Source: an uncultured SAR86 cluster bacterium
Lineage (GTDB): Bacteria > Pseudomonadota > Gammaproteobacteria > Magnimaribacterales > D2472
Assembly: GCA_902623685.1 (NCBI GenBank)
Contig: CACNUQ010000001.1
Location: 1-64,000 of the forward strand
Direction of reading: 5' to 3'
DNA: 64,000 bases
The translations under genes and the position numbers were made by a program. The notes under the pieces are model-generated. The model did not search any database, was not told the origin of the DNA, and worked only from the letters and a program-made list of their open reading frames with translations. Shown piece by piece: positions 30,342-41,064 of the stretch; the stretch's first letter is position 1, and the number at the start of each line of letters is the position of its first letter.

Positions 30342-31223
30342 ATGACTAATAAAAATAAAAGAGTAATTTTAGTTACAGGTGCTAGCAGGGGAGTAGGTAA
30401 AGGTATTGCTGAAGGAATGGCTAGAAATGGTGATACGATTATCTGCGCTGCAAGAAGTCAAAAAAAGGGATCAACAGTTCAGCAATTCGGATTTGAGATT
30501 CAAAGTAGTCTCGATGAAACAGTTGAAAAAATTGATGCCAAAGGGGCACGCGGTGCTGCTTACCCAATAGATTTGAATAATCCAAAAGAAATTTTGGATC
30601 TTTCTAACTTTATTAAAAAAGAGTTTGGTCAGTTAGATCTCTTAATTCACTCAGCATGCCAGATTCATGATGATCTTGTTCAGCCAAAACCTTATTGGGA
30701 AAAATCTGTTGATCTTTGGTCTGTGATGGATGTTGGACTTAAATCAAATTATTTGTTGTCTCATGCGCTAACTCCTTTGATGATTGCAAGCAAAGGCAAG
30801 CTTATAGTTCAAATTTCCTCTCATGGAGCCATGTGTTACATGCATGGGCCCATCTATGGTGCACAAAAAGCTGGGATAGATAAAATGGCTTTTGATATGG
30901 CTTATGATCTAAAGCCCCATGATATATGCTCATTATCATTGTGGTCTGGAATAGTAAAAGATGAGAAGACTCAGAAGGTGAGCGAAATGCATGGAGAGCA
31001 ATATGCAGAGTTTTTGAAGGGTGCCGCCAGTCAAGAATATGCTGGCTTAGTAATTAATGAGTTATACGATGATCCAAAACTAATGAAGTTATCTGGAAAA
31101 ACGCTTTTGGCTGCAGAAGTTGGAAATCAATATGGAGTTGAAGATATTGATGATTGTACTCCTAAGAGTGATAGAGAAAGTCTTGGGGGTCCTAGAGATT
31201 TCTCGAAGGCAGTAGTTTATTAG
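30342..31223 (+). CDS. SDR family oxidoreductase
   Basis: VILVTGASRGVGKGIAEGMA; YGAQKAGIDKMA active-site YxxxK. Confidence 0.88.
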   Translation: MTNKNKRVILVTGASRGVGKGIAEGMARNGDTIICAARSQKKGSTVQQFGFEIQSSLDETVEKIDAKGARGAAYPIDLNNPKEILDLSNFIKKEFGQLDLLIHSACQIHDDLVQPKPYWEKSVDLWSVMDVGLKSNYLLSHALTPLMIASKGKLIVQISSHGAMCYMHGPIYGAQKAGIDKMAFDMAYDLKPHDICSLSLWSGIVKDEKTQKVSEMHGEQYAEFLKGAASQEYAGLVINELYDDPKLMKLSGKTLLAAEVGNQYGVEDIDDCTPKSDRESLGGPRDFSKAVVY

Positions 31224-31460
31224 TTAAACTTTTTCACCGCGAGACCTCATATCTTTGAGAACCTCATCTATACCTTTTTTGTCTATGATGCGCATACCTT
31301 TGGTCGATAGCTTCAAAGTTACAAATCTATTTTCAGACTCAACCCAAAATTTATGCGTATGAAGATTGGGAAGAAACTTCCTTTTCACACGGTTATTCGC
31401 ATGCGAAACGTGATTACCGCTTTGAGGCATTTTCCCAGTGACTTGACATACTTTACTCAT
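31224..31460 (-). CDS. rpmB: Large ribosomal subunit protein bL28
   Basis: [42 protein letters not shown]. Confidence 0.96.
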   Translation of the reverse strand: MSKVCQVTGKMPQSGNHVSHANNRVKRKFLPNLHTHKFWVESENRFVTLKLSTKGMRIIDKKGIDEVLKDMRSRGEKV

Positions 31461-31514
31461 AGAATCGCGATTTTATAGGACATAGAGAGTCTTAGCAAGA
31501 TAGAATGAATAAGA

Positions 31515-32009
31515 ATGAAAAATTTATTTTTGCTTAGGCATGCCAAATCCAGTTGGGACAATGCAGCGCTTGCAGATTTTGACCGCCCTTTATCTAAAAG
31601 AGGAATATCCAATGCAATTTTATTGTCTGAACACATACAAAAACATAACATTACATTTGATCTAGTTTTATCTAGTCCAAGCGAAAGAACACAATCAACC
31701 CTTGATCTTGTATTGAGTTCCCTTGACCATTTTCCAACAACTACTTCAAAAGAATCTATATATCATGCATCACCATTTAGTCTTACTCAGTTAATTAAGG
31801 AACAAGATGACGCAATAAACAATTTACTAATCATAGGGCATAATCCAGAACTGCATATTCTTACAGAACAATTAACCAATCAATCCATTGCGAAGTTTCC
31901 AACCTGTGCTTTTGCAAAAATTACTAATTTTAATCATTGGAAGGATATAGATACTGGTATATTAAATCTCGAATCATTAATTACTCCCAAGGAACTCAAA
32001 CATGATTGA
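31515..32009 (+). CDS. SixA-type histidine phosphatase
   Basis: [44 protein letters not shown]. Confidence 0.9.
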   Translation: MKNLFLLRHAKSSWDNAALADFDRPLSKRGISNAILLSEHIQKHNITFDLVLSSPSERTQSTLDLVLSSLDHFPTTTSKESIYHASPFSLTQLIKEQDDAINNLLIIGHNPELHILTEQLTNQSIAKFPTCAFAKITNFNHWKDIDTGILNLESLITPKELKHD

Positions 32010-32457
32010 TTTGAAAGTTAAAATTCTCAACCCGCTTATAGGCGATTCTATTCCATTGCCAGAATACTCTACAGAAGGTTCGGCAGGTTTGGATCTAAGA
32101 GCATGTGTTGAAAAAAGTTTTGTTTTAAAACCTCAAGAGTGTAAGTTGATCCCATTGGGCTTTTCTATATATATAGAAGATCCAACTCTTTCCGCTTTAG
32201 TGATACCTAGATCTGGATTGGGCTCTAAACATGGGATCGTTATGGGAAATTTAGTTGGTTTGATTGATTCTGACTATCAGGGAGAGCTTAAGGTGCCGCT
32301 TTGGAATAGATCAACAGAAGACTTTTTAGTCAGCAGCGGTGATAGGATTGCTCAAATGATTCTCGTGCCAATTAAGCAGGCAAAATTAAGAGTTGTAGAG
32401 GATTTCTCAGAAACAGATAGAGGGACTAAAGGATTTGGTAGTTCGGGAGTTGACTAA
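32002..32457 (+). CDS. dut: Deoxyuridine 5'-triphosphate nucleotidohydrolase
   Basis: [50 protein letters not shown]. Confidence 0.96.
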   Translation: MIDLKVKILNPLIGDSIPLPEYSTEGSAGLDLRACVEKSFVLKPQECKLIPLGFSIYIEDPTLSALVIPRSGLGSKHGIVMGNLVGLIDSDYQGELKVPLWNRSTEDFLVSSGDRIAQMILVPIKQAKLRVVEDFSETDRGTKGFGSSGVD

Positions 32458-32461
32458 GAGC

Positions 32462-32935
32462 TTATTTGTCTTCTTCGCTTTCGTTATCTGATTCAGTATC
32501 AGTTTCTGCTTCAGCATTATCAGAGGTCTCTTTTGAAGGAGTTTCCTCAACAACCTCTTCGACTTCAGCTTCCTTAGAGGTTTCTTCAACAACCTCTTCG
32601 ACAGGAACCTCAACTGCTTCTTCTGCTTTTTCCTCTATAGCGGCTTCCTCAGCTTTGGCTTGAGCTTTTTTAGCTTTAGGCTTTGAAGCACCTGATGCAC
32701 CAAAACGATCTTGGAATTTTTTCACTCTTCCACCAGAATCAAGCATTTTTTGCTTACCAGTGTAGAAAGGATGAGAAGCGGAGGAGACATCAAGAACATA
32801 ATATGGATATGTATTACCGTCCTCCCATTTTTTTGTCTGAGTTGTGTTTACAGTTGAACGAATAAGGAAGTATTTGTCTACACCAACATCATGGAATAGC
32901 ACTTCACGGGTTTGAGGATGTATGCCTGTTTTCAT
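32462..32935 (-). CDS. rpmE2: Large ribosomal subunit protein bL31 (type B-like) with long acidic C-terminal extension
   Basis: [29 protein letters not shown]…[35 protein letters not shown] then about 75 aa rich in Glu, Ala and Val; no CxxC zinc motif. Confidence 0.9.
   Translation of the reverse strand: MKTGIHPQTREVLFHDVGVDKYFLIRSTVNTTQTKKWEDGNTYPYYVLDVSSASHPFYTGKQKMLDSGGRVKKFQDRFGASGASKPKAKKAQAKAEEAAIEEKAEEAVEVPVEEVVEETSKEAEVEEVVEETPSKETSDNAEAETDTESDNESEEDK
32541..32602. repeat. Imperfect direct repeat of 23 bp, GTTTC(C/T)TCAACAACCTCTTCGAC, at 32541-32563 and 32580-32602
   Basis: Copies differ at one base; period 39 bp (13 codons), encoding VEEVVEET-type repeats of the L31 tail. Confidence 0.85.
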
Positions 32936-32992
32936 ATTAAAATAAATTTTGGATGAGAACTATAACAAATACAGCTAGGTTTACAAATACAT

Positions 32993-34969
32993 ATGAATAA
33001 ATTTTTTTACAATGTAGCTATAGCTGTACCACTTAGGCAAACCTTTACCTATCACTCTAATCAGGAGATTATTCCAGGTACCAGAGTTGCCGTAAAATTC
33101 GGCAAAACAAATAAACTGGGTGTTGTCATTGAGACCGTTTCTAACTCAGATATACAAACAAAACCTATACACATGGTGCTAGATGACGGGCCAGTATTTT
33201 CTAAAACAGAACTTAAAATTTTTAAATGGGCGTCTAATTATTATTTACATCCAATAGGAGAGGTAGTTATCTCATTTTTACCTACTCATCTCAGGCAAAC
33301 AAAAAATACTTATGAAGTTAGCATCTTAGATGACAACAAGAAAATTATAGAAAAGAATCTAGATTTTGAAAAAACCTTAAATTCAGAACAGGTTAAAGCT
33401 GTAAAGTTTATAAATAAATTGCAAGGTTTCATGCCCACACTTTTATATGGGGTGACCGGTTCAGGTAAAACTGAGATTTACATAAGATGTATATATAAAA
33501 AATTATTAAATAATAAGTCGGTCTTGGTTTTAGCTCCTGAAATTGCTTTAACTCCTCAACTGGAAAGCAGAGTTAGAAATCAATTTGGAGATTTAGTAGG
33601 TATTTATCATTCTAAAATGACGCCTACTGCTCGTTACAAAGTTTGGAAAAAGTTTAAGAGCGGTGAAATAAAAATTATTATTGGCACACGCTCTGCTGTG
33701 ATGTTGCCAGCATCAAAACTAGGACTTATTATTGTTGATGAAGAGCATGATGCATCATATAAACAACAAGAAGGCTTTAAATTTTCTGCAAGAGACATTG
33801 CAATTAAACGAGCACAAACACTAAAAATTCCAATAATCCTTGGTTCAGCAACTCCATCCTTGAGAACACTAAAACTGGTTGATGACAGAAAGTTTCAATC
33901 TATTAGCTTAACCAAAAGAGTGACTCAAAAAAGTCCCCCAAAATTTTCAATTCTTGATATTAATGAGGTGAACTTAGTCAGTGGTCTAGCTCCGCAGGCC
34001 ATAGATGCTATAAATCGAACCCTTAATCAAAATAAGCAAGCCATGATATTTATTAATCGGCGGGGCTTTGCGCCGCAATTTATATGCTCATATTGTGATT
34101 GGAAAGCCATGTGTAATAGTTGTGATTCAAGCTTAGTATTTCATTATCAAGCCTCTCGATTAATTTGTCATCGGTGTGATTCTGCCTTCGGAGTTCCTAC
34201 TCACTGCCCAAGCTGCTCAAAAGCACAGCTATCCTTTCATGGAACAGGCACAGAACAACTGGAGAAAACCTTAAAAGAAATTTTTCCTAATTCACCTATT
34301 TATAGGTTGGATCGGGACTCAACAACAAAAGTTGGCTCCTTAGAAACAATACTCTCAGAAATCAATAATTCTGATACAGGAATTCTTATAGGCACTCAAA
34401 TGCTTATTAAGGGACACGATTTTCCAAATTTAGAATTAGTTGTAGCAGTAGATGTGGACCAGGGCATCACAAGTCTAAATTCATCTGCTGTAGAAGAAAT
34501 TGGACAACAATTAATCCAGGTAGCTGGTAGGGCAGGACGATTGGATGGTAATGCAATAGTTCTGGTTCAATCTAGGTACACAAATGATCAGAACTTATTG
34601 CAGCTTAGAAGTGGAAATTATTTAAATTTTACTAAATCACTCATGAAGCAGCGCCAATTAATGAATCAGCCACCTTATTCATTTGAAGCAACCATTAAGG
34701 CAGTATCTCCAAATGCTCAGACAAACCTGGACATGTTAATTCAAACAAGGAAATTCATTGATGCCACTAATTGCATTGTCATTGGACCTATTCCAGCCAT
34801 GCAATCCAAAGTAAGAGGCTCATATCATCATCACTTGGTTATTCAGGCAAGTACTAGGACGGGTTTAAATAAGCTTTTAGCCGATCTAGCAAACTCATTG
34901 ACAGCAGACAAAAATAAAATTTTCAAAAAAGTTCGATGGAGTATTAATATCGACCCTACAGAGTTCTAA
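32993..34969 (+). CDS. priA: Primosomal protein N' (replication restart helicase PriA)
   Basis: LLYGVTGSGKTEIYIR, VDEEHDASYKQQEGFKFSARD, Cys-rich zinc region CSYCDWKAMCNSC…CHRC…CPSC. Confidence 0.96.
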   Translation: MNKFFYNVAIAVPLRQTFTYHSNQEIIPGTRVAVKFGKTNKLGVVIETVSNSDIQTKPIHMVLDDGPVFSKTELKIFKWASNYYLHPIGEVVISFLPTHLRQTKNTYEVSILDDNKKIIEKNLDFEKTLNSEQVKAVKFINKLQGFMPTLLYGVTGSGKTEIYIRCIYKKLLNNKSVLVLAPEIALTPQLESRVRNQFGDLVGIYHSKMTPTARYKVWKKFKSGEIKIIIGTRSAVMLPASKLGLIIVDEEHDASYKQQEGFKFSARDIAIKRAQTLKIPIILGSATPSLRTLKLVDDRKFQSISLTKRVTQKSPPKFSILDINEVNLVSGLAPQAIDAINRTLNQNKQAMIFINRRGFAPQFICSYCDWKAMCNSCDSSLVFHYQASRLICHRCDSAFGVPTHCPSCSKAQLSFHGTGTEQLEKTLKEIFPNSPIYRLDRDSTTKVGSLETILSEINNSDTGILIGTQMLIKGHDFPNLELVVAVDVDQGITSLNSSAVEEIGQQLIQVAGRAGRLDGNAIVLVQSRYTNDQNLLQLRSGNYLNFTKSLMKQRQLMNQPPYSFEATIKAVSPNAQTNLDMLIQTRKFIDATNCIVIGPIPAMQSKVRGSYHHHLVIQASTRTGLNKLLADLANSLTADKNKIFKKVRWSINIDPTEF

Positions 34970-35829
34970 AGATCAAATGTTTGCCCAACCATTTCTTCAG
35001 AAAGACTCCAAAGCTTGTGGGCTTCTTCAAGATTTTTTGAATAAGAGGACGACTTATGTATTTTTGAATCAACAAAGTATTCTCCTGTTACTCCATCGTC
35101 TTGCTTGGAAGCAAGATAGATAATGCTCTCTGCACCTTTCAATGGCGATCTAAAAAAGGGCCTTAAAATTAATCTTAAAGGTTTGCTATACCAAACTTTA
35201 TTTTGACTTCCAAGTGAGGTGTTTACACCCCCCGGATGAATTGCATTAACTGTAATATTTTCTGTGGATAATTTAATTGCTAGGTATCTTGTAAAAAGTA
35301 AGTTAGCAAGCTTAGATTGCCCATAACATCTTAAACCTTGCTTAAAATTATTTTTAAAATTTATATCCTCCCATTGCATTTCTTTAACAAATGAATGAGC
35401 AGCAGAAGAGACATTTATAATTCTTGTCTCATTCTCTCCCTTTAATTTGTACAAAAGTAGGTTAGTAAAAAGAAAATATCCAAGATGATTGACTGCAAAT
35501 GTATTTTCAATTCCGTCACTTGTTTCGTGATATGAAGTATTTACAACACCAGCATTATTAACAAGGACATCAATGCTTTCGCAAAGACTATTGATTTCTT
35601 CAGTACATTTTTTTATAGAGTCCTGATTTGAAAAGTCACAATAAACTGAGTGAACTTGAGTATCTGGTGATAAATCTTTAATTTCACCAAGAAGACCCTT
35701 AGCTAGACTTTCATTTCGATAGGTAAAAATTAGTTTCGGATATTCTTTTGAGAGCTCAATAGCTGCAGCTTTTCCAATGCCATTTGTGGCTCCCGAAATG
35801 ACAACTGTTTTATTTTTAAGATCCCACAT
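34966..35829 (-). CDS. SDR family oxidoreductase (retinol dehydrogenase-like)
   Basis: VVISGATNGIGKAAAIELS, LVNNAGVV, YGQSKLANLLFTR. Confidence 0.9.
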   Translation of the reverse strand: MWDLKNKTVVISGATNGIGKAAAIELSKEYPKLIFTYRNESLAKGLLGEIKDLSPDTQVHSVYCDFSNQDSIKKCTEEINSLCESIDVLVNNAGVVNTSYHETSDGIENTFAVNHLGYFLFTNLLLYKLKGENETRIINVSSAAHSFVKEMQWEDINFKNNFKQGLRCYGQSKLANLLFTRYLAIKLSTENITVNAIHPGGVNTSLGSQNKVWYSKPLRLILRPFFRSPLKGAESIIYLASKQDDGVTGEYFVDSKIHKSSSYSKNLEEAHKLWSLSEEMVGQTFDL

Positions 35830-37130
35830 TAGATTGAAATTTGAATTATTTGCCCAGGATAAATACTTTTGTTCTTTAGGTTATTTAAATTAATAATATC
35901 ATCAATAGTAACACCAAAACGTATGGCAATTTCTGAAATTACATCTCCTTTTTGAATTTCGTATTCAACATATTTTGGGAGCGATGCCATGAAAGTATTA
36001 GGTTTAGGTTTGATTTTAAAATAATTATGAACACCTAAAAATATACTTCTTGCGATCATCCTTCTTCCAGCTTTGCCTGCCAATCTTTTAGCATCATCTG
36101 GATTGGAAATAAAACCAGATTCTACAAGAACGGATGGAATATCTATTGATTTTAAAACTCTGAAATCTGCAAATTCTACGTTAGGCTTGTGCATCTTTGT
36201 GTAAGGATCTTTTTTCAGTTGTTCTAATATTTTTTCTGCCAAAATAATACTACTATCTATCTTGGCTTCATAAGCTATTTGATAGATAGTTCGAGCCGCA
36301 TCCTCATCAAAATCTCTTACATCTAATTTCCCGATTTTTGATTGTACTTCCGGACTGGAAGTTAATTTATTTTTTGATAAGGTTGCTGCTGTAATTGAAG
36401 AGGCTTCCTCTGCCCAAACATAAACAGACGCACCCTTTACCGATGAAAGCCTAAAAGCATCAGCGTGAACAGAAACGAACAAGTCAGCCCCGAGCTTTCT
36501 AGCATTTTGATATCTATCATCTAAGTCTATGAATCTATCATCAGGTCTTATCATTAAAGGTTTATATCCATAAGTATTTTCTAAGGTTCGCTCCAATTCT
36601 TTTGCGATCAAGAGTGTTATATCTTTTTCTAAGATATTCTTTCCAACAGCTCCTGGATCTCTGCCGCCATGACCAGCATCTATAGCTACAATAATATCGC
36701 GTAAATTTTGAGAGATCTTTTTGTCTCTTTTAATTTCTAAAATTAAATCGATACGATCTTTGCGTTTTACTTGCCAAGGTTTTTTCCAATACACAGATCC
36801 TCTCAAATCGATCACAATTCTAGTAGTGCCTCCAACCTCGCTTGCTCTGATTAACTTAACTGGAGAAAATGATTTAGATTGGATGGGCTTACCAATGTCA
36901 GTATTCTTTAAATCAATGACTATCCTTGAAGGATCATCTAAGGCATATGAGTTAATTAAAGCAATTTTATCTAAGTTAAATACTATTCTTAAGTTTCCAG
37001 ACTCAAGTTCAGAAATATTTTGGAATGAAACTTTATTGGCTGCCTCTAAGTTGAGAGCATATATACATAAGATTCCTAGCAGGAATCTTGATCTAGTTAT
37101 TTCCATAATAGGTCTTAATACTGGATTCAA
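35829..37130 (-). CDS. amiC: N-acetylmuramoyl-L-alanine amidase with AMIN and LysM domains
   Basis: IVAIDAGHGGRDPGAVG, ADLFVSVHADAF, VLVESGFISNPDDA; C-terminal LysM YEIQKGDVISEIAIRFGVTIDDIINLN. Confidence 0.92.
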   Translation of the reverse strand: MNPVLRPIMEITRSRFLLGILCIYALNLEAANKVSFQNISELESGNLRIVFNLDKIALINSYALDDPSRIVIDLKNTDIGKPIQSKSFSPVKLIRASEVGGTTRIVIDLRGSVYWKKPWQVKRKDRIDLILEIKRDKKISQNLRDIIVAIDAGHGGRDPGAVGKNILEKDITLLIAKELERTLENTYGYKPLMIRPDDRFIDLDDRYQNARKLGADLFVSVHADAFRLSSVKGASVYVWAEEASSITAATLSKNKLTSSPEVQSKIGKLDVRDFDEDAARTIYQIAYEAKIDSSIILAEKILEQLKKDPYTKMHKPNVEFADFRVLKSIDIPSVLVESGFISNPDDAKRLAGKAGRRMIARSIFLGVHNYFKIKPKPNTFMASLPKYVEYEIQKGDVISEIAIRFGVTIDDIINLNNLKNKSIYPGQIIQISI

Positions 37131-37563
37131 TATTATTGTCCTTGCATATTAGTGAGGCACATCTTGCCTGTTTGTCATGCTCTAAATTGATTATAACGTC
37201 CTCTTGTCTATCTGTCTGAAGATTTTCTGGCCACTCAATAAAGACAATTTTTTGATTAAATGTATCTCTGTCAAGATTTAATACCTCCACGTCCTCCTGA
37301 CTTTCAATTCTGTACAAATCAACATGCAATAATAATTTATTATCTATTTCATACTCTTCGCATAAAGTATAGGTGGGGCTTGTTACAACATCTTTCCAAC
37401 CCAAATATTGAAGAGTTCCTCTTACCAACGTAGTTTTTCCGGCACCTAAATTACCATTTAAATGGATTTCAAAAACTTTTGGATTTAAGCTATTAATGGT
37501 ATTGCCAATAGCTGCACCTAAAAGCAAAGTGCTTGATTCATTCTTCAGATTGAGTTTAAGCAT
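37093..37563 (-). CDS. tsaE: tRNA t6A biosynthesis ATPase TsaE
   Basis: HLNGNLGAGKTTLVRGTLQYLGW, VTSPTYTLCEEYE, LHVDLYRIE. Confidence 0.94.
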   Translation of the reverse strand: MLKLNLKNESSTLLLGAAIGNTINSLNPKVFEIHLNGNLGAGKTTLVRGTLQYLGWKDVVTSPTYTLCEEYEIDNKLLLHVDLYRIESQEDVEVLNLDRDTFNQKIVFIEWPENLQTDRQEDVIINLEHDKQARCASLICKDNNIESSIKTYYGNN

Positions 37564-37570
37564 CAGCTGT

Positions 37571-39040
37571 CTAATTCAGTAATTTTCTTATTTGTGGAAT
37601 GAGTTCGCTAGCTGCTAATCCAATTGTGCCAACTTTGGTGGCAAAATTTTCGCCAGCTTGAGCATGAAGCCCAACACCTGTAATAGCTGCGTCTAATGGA
37701 GTTAATCCTTGAGCAATTAATGAGCCAATAACTCCTGAGAGGATATCCCCAGTTCCTGCCACAGCTAATTCAGGACCACCAGAGGAACAAAGATACATTT
37801 CCTTTTTATTGCAAATAATCGTCCCTTGTCCTTTAAGAACGATTACGCAGTTATATTTTTTTTGGAGTTTTTTAGCAGATTCTATTCTATCTTTTTGGAT
37901 TTCTTGTATTGAAACTTTTAACATATCTGCTGCCTCACCTGGGTGAGGAGTTAAGACCATTTGATCATGAAGTTTCATTTTAGAGAAAGCTTTATTTGTG
38001 ACTAATCTTAGAGCTCCAGCATCAAGAAGAGTAGGGATTTTTTTATCAGCAATTGTGACAAGCAGCTTATAGAGTATTTGTTCTGACCAAAAATTTTTAA
38101 ACATTCCTGGACCCGCAACAATTGCATTTGGCCAACTTAAATTTTCTTCAAGGTCTTGTGCATTATCAGCACCAGAAACCATAATTTCTGGATTTCTGGC
38201 TAGGCTTGCTGAAATATGTAATTTTCTAGTAAGCAGCCTGACCAATCCTGCGCCAGTTTTAAGCCCAGATTCTGCAGACATAATGCCTGCACCACCAAAT
38301 CCCTCATCGCCTGCAATTACCAAAAGCTTGCCATGGTCGCCTTTATGAGCACTATTTTTTCTTTTTGGGATACTTCCTTTTATATCTTTAAAAGAAAATT
38401 CTTTAATCAATGGAGTTATTTTCTTTGTCATACCAAGTCCCAGATCTTTTAAGATAAGTTTGCCTGAAAAATTCTTACCTTTATTTATTCGTTGCCCTAA
38501 CTTATATGCAATAAATGTAATTGTTTTATCTGCATTAAAACATGCTTTCGAGATTTCTCCAGTATTAGAATCAAGTCCAGTTGGGATATCAATGGCAACT
38601 TTTGATTTAAATTCATTGCAAACAGATAAAATTTCTTCAAGCTGTTTACTTAACTCAATTCTTCCTCCTATACCAAATATTGCATCTATTATAACTGTAT
38701 CTATTGAGATATTTTTCAGCTCACTAGAAGTAATAAACTTTAAATTTTTAGCTTTTTTAAATGCATGCTCACACAAGTGAGATTTCTTTGAATTATCTAG
38801 TACATTTAAAAATTTAACGCTTTTATTTAATTTAGATAAACCAATTCCGATGAAATAACCATCGCCACCATTATTTCCTGGTCCACACAAAATTAAAAAT
38901 TCAGATTTTGGATAGGCTTTAACTAATTCATCAACAGAGTTATTTGCCGCTTCCATCATTGCAAGCAGATCATCTCCTTTGTTAACAAATGAACTTTTCT
39001 CGAAAGCTTTGACTTGCTCAGCAGTATAAATACTATTCAC
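37571..39040 (-). CDS. nnr: Bifunctional NAD(P)H-hydrate epimerase/dehydratase
   Basis: LILCGPGNNGGDGYFIG, KGDHGKLLVIAGDEGFGGAGIMSAESGLKTGAGLV, AVAGTGDILSGVIG. Confidence 0.94.
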   Translation of the reverse strand: MNSIYTAEQVKAFEKSSFVNKGDDLLAMMEAANNSVDELVKAYPKSEFLILCGPGNNGGDGYFIGIGLSKLNKSVKFLNVLDNSKKSHLCEHAFKKAKNLKFITSSELKNISIDTVIIDAIFGIGGRIELSKQLEEILSVCNEFKSKVAIDIPTGLDSNTGEISKACFNADKTITFIAYKLGQRINKGKNFSGKLILKDLGLGMTKKITPLIKEFSFKDIKGSIPKRKNSAHKGDHGKLLVIAGDEGFGGAGIMSAESGLKTGAGLVRLLTRKLHISASLARNPEIMVSGADNAQDLEENLSWPNAIVAGPGMFKNFWSEQILYKLLVTIADKKIPTLLDAGALRLVTNKAFSKMKLHDQMVLTPHPGEAADMLKVSIQEIQKDRIESAKKLQKKYNCVIVLKGQGTIICNKKEMYLCSSGGPELAVAGTGDILSGVIGSLIAQGLTPLDAAITGVGLHAQAGENFATKVGTIGLAASELIPQIRKLLN

Positions 39041-40115
39041 TGATAGAGAGGTTAGCTTCTGCTAATCTATCTGACTTGTATGACCCAATCCACAAAGATC
39101 CATCATGGGGCAAGCCAACCGTCCCAATTCCCATATTTTTACTTTCAAATTTATAAGAATTTATCAATGAAAAATCCAACAAAGACAACTTATTAATTGA
39201 AAAAGGAAGAGGGCATGTAATCATTTCACCGCATCTTAAAGACTCAGCAACTGTATGATCATGATTGGCGATCCACGCATAGCCATCCTTAATGATTACA
39301 TTATCAGGAGAATTGTACTCAAACACTCCTAAGGACTCTTCGGTAGCAAGATTAAACAATATACTCTTATCTCCCAAGTTATAATTTACTATAAGATTGT
39401 TGTTGTTTTGGTCCAAAGCAATCCCATTCGGGAATGAGCCAGCAGTAAAAGCAAGATCCTCAAAAGAGTCATCGGTATTCCACTTCACAACAAAGCCAGT
39501 ATCTGACTTAGCAAACACATTCCATAAAGCTCTTATCAACGAAAAATCAGAGTCAAACATATGAGTAGCATAGAAATTTCCAGCGGTATCTAGAGATACA
39601 TCATTAAAATAATATTGACCATCAACATCGATACAGCCTTTCCATTCGAGCACCCAGCCATTATTTTCTATCAATTCAAACATCTCTATACTTTCTTTAG
39701 GATGGTGGCTAACCACGGCCAGTTGAAATCTTCCATCATCTCTTTGAATTAAATCGATGCCATGAGGACCAAAGGGAACATCTGAACTTCTAGAACAGTC
39801 TTTAGAACCCCATTCGTTATTACCGAAGGAAATATTTGCATTGATTTTAGTTTTTTCTTTGAGATTAAAGAAACTTAATTTTCCTGATGTCATTTCAACC
39901 AATGGAGCCATTCCACCAAATTCAGCAACGATCAAAAACTGTCCATCTGGGGTAAGAGCTAAATCCTCAGGATTCATAAAATCACAGTAAACACTTAATT
40001 CAGCATTACTTTCACAGCCTTCAAGAGGTTGCATTGGACTTTTGTTTCCGAGCCATAGAAATATCAAGAAGCATATAACTAAAAGCCCCAAGGTAGTTAT
40101 CACTGTTTTTTTCAT
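39033..40115 (-). CDS. Membrane-anchored SMP-30/paraoxonase-like beta-propeller protein
   Basis: N-terminal TM; MNPEDLALTPDGQFLIVAEFG, GPHGIDLI, FPNGIALDQNNNNLIV pattern. Confidence 0.55.
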   Translation of the reverse strand: MKKTVITTLGLLVICFLIFLWLGNKSPMQPLEGCESNAELSVYCDFMNPEDLALTPDGQFLIVAEFGGMAPLVEMTSGKLSFFNLKEKTKINANISFGNNEWGSKDCSRSSDVPFGPHGIDLIQRDDGRFQLAVVSHHPKESIEMFELIENNGWVLEWKGCIDVDGQYYFNDVSLDTAGNFYATHMFDSDFSLIRALWNVFAKSDTGFVVKWNTDDSFEDLAFTAGSFPNGIALDQNNNNLIVNYNLGDKSILFNLATEESLGVFEYNSPDNVIIKDGYAWIANHDHTVAESLRCGEMITCPLPFSINKLSLLDFSLINSYKFESKNMGIGTVGLPHDGSLWIGSYKSDRLAEANLSISE

Positions 40116-41017
40116 ATTTTATTTTCCCATTCGTATAAATAATTGTTCAAAAGATTTACAAGTTCAAGTGGAGAATCAAGCGGGACATGATGAGCCGCAT
40201 CCTCAATCACCTCTACCGTCATAGATTCTTTGAAAGCTTCTCTTATATATTTCATAATTTTTGATTCTAATAATAAGCTTTTGCCACCTGCAATGAAAAG
40301 AGCAGAGCATTTAAATTTAAATTCATAGTTGTGGAGGCGTTGAAGTGTTGCAAACATCTTGTCATCGAATCGCCATCTCCAGCCTTTCTGAGCATTAAGA
40401 ATAGAGTGTTCCGCAATATATCTTAGATACCAATCATTTTTACAGTCTTGTGGTGGCATCAGCCTAAATCTTTCAATAATCGAAGTTTTATCTGGATAAA
40501 GTTTAATTCTTCTTAATGGACCTGTGCTCTTATGTTTGTCATAGTCGTATGTTGGAGGACGGATTGGAGAATCAATCATCACGATTCCATTAAATAGATC
40601 AGGAAATTCACTAGCCATATAACCAGCAACATGCCCACCAAGTGAATGGCCTATCAAATAGATATTTTGAGAATTTGCTATAATTTTTTCTTGATGCAAG
40701 ATTGCAATTAATGCCTCGCTAAATCCCTCAAAATTATATTCTTCTCTATGATCGGACTCTCCCATTCCTGGAAGATCTGGGGCAATAATAGAAAAATTCT
40801 CAGAAATTAATGGCGCGATTGGATCCCACCATTTTTTATGGGCGCCAGTTCCATGAATAAGAACTATTACATTCTTCTTTTTTCTATCCCATTGCTGATA
40901 TGTGATGTTACCAAGTTGGTGAGCAAGACTTTTAATTTTTGGTTTATTAGATATAGCTTTATGGAACCATTGAGGAGCATTTTTAATATCTTCTGCAAGT
41001 GAATCTGTGATTTCCAT
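40112..41017 (-). CDS. Alpha/beta hydrolase
   Basis: VIVLIHGTGAHKKWWDPIAPLIS, YLIGHSLGGHVAGYMA; likely start MEITDSLAED at 41017. Confidence 0.88.
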   Translation of the reverse strand: MEITDSLAEDIKNAPQWFHKAISNKPKIKSLAHQLGNITYQQWDRKKKNVIVLIHGTGAHKKWWDPIAPLISENFSIIAPDLPGMGESDHREEYNFEGFSEALIAILHQEKIIANSQNIYLIGHSLGGHVAGYMASEFPDLFNGIVMIDSPIRPPTYDYDKHKSTGPLRRIKLYPDKTSIIERFRLMPPQDCKNDWYLRYIAEHSILNAQKGWRWRFDDKMFATLQRLHNYEFKFKCSALFIAGGKSLLLESKIMKYIREAFKESMTVEVIEDAAHHVPLDSPLELVNLLNNYLYEWENKI

Positions 41018-41064
41018 TAAGGCGTATTCTAAAGGATAATAAATTACCATACTATTGAAAAAAA

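Noticed and set aside
32407-32613. 68-aa Lys/Leu/Arg-rich minus-strand ORF
   Set aside because: Alternative frame of the L31 tail plus the dut 3' end; artefact of repetitive codons.
32466-32663. 65-aa Ser/Ala/Thr-rich plus-strand ORF
   Set aside because: Antisense of the repetitive acidic tail of L31; the low complexity arises from GAA/GCT codons on the other strand.
36721-37152. 143-aa plus-strand ORF
   Set aside because: Antisense to the amiC N-terminus; AMIN-domain protein on the minus strand is clearly the real gene.
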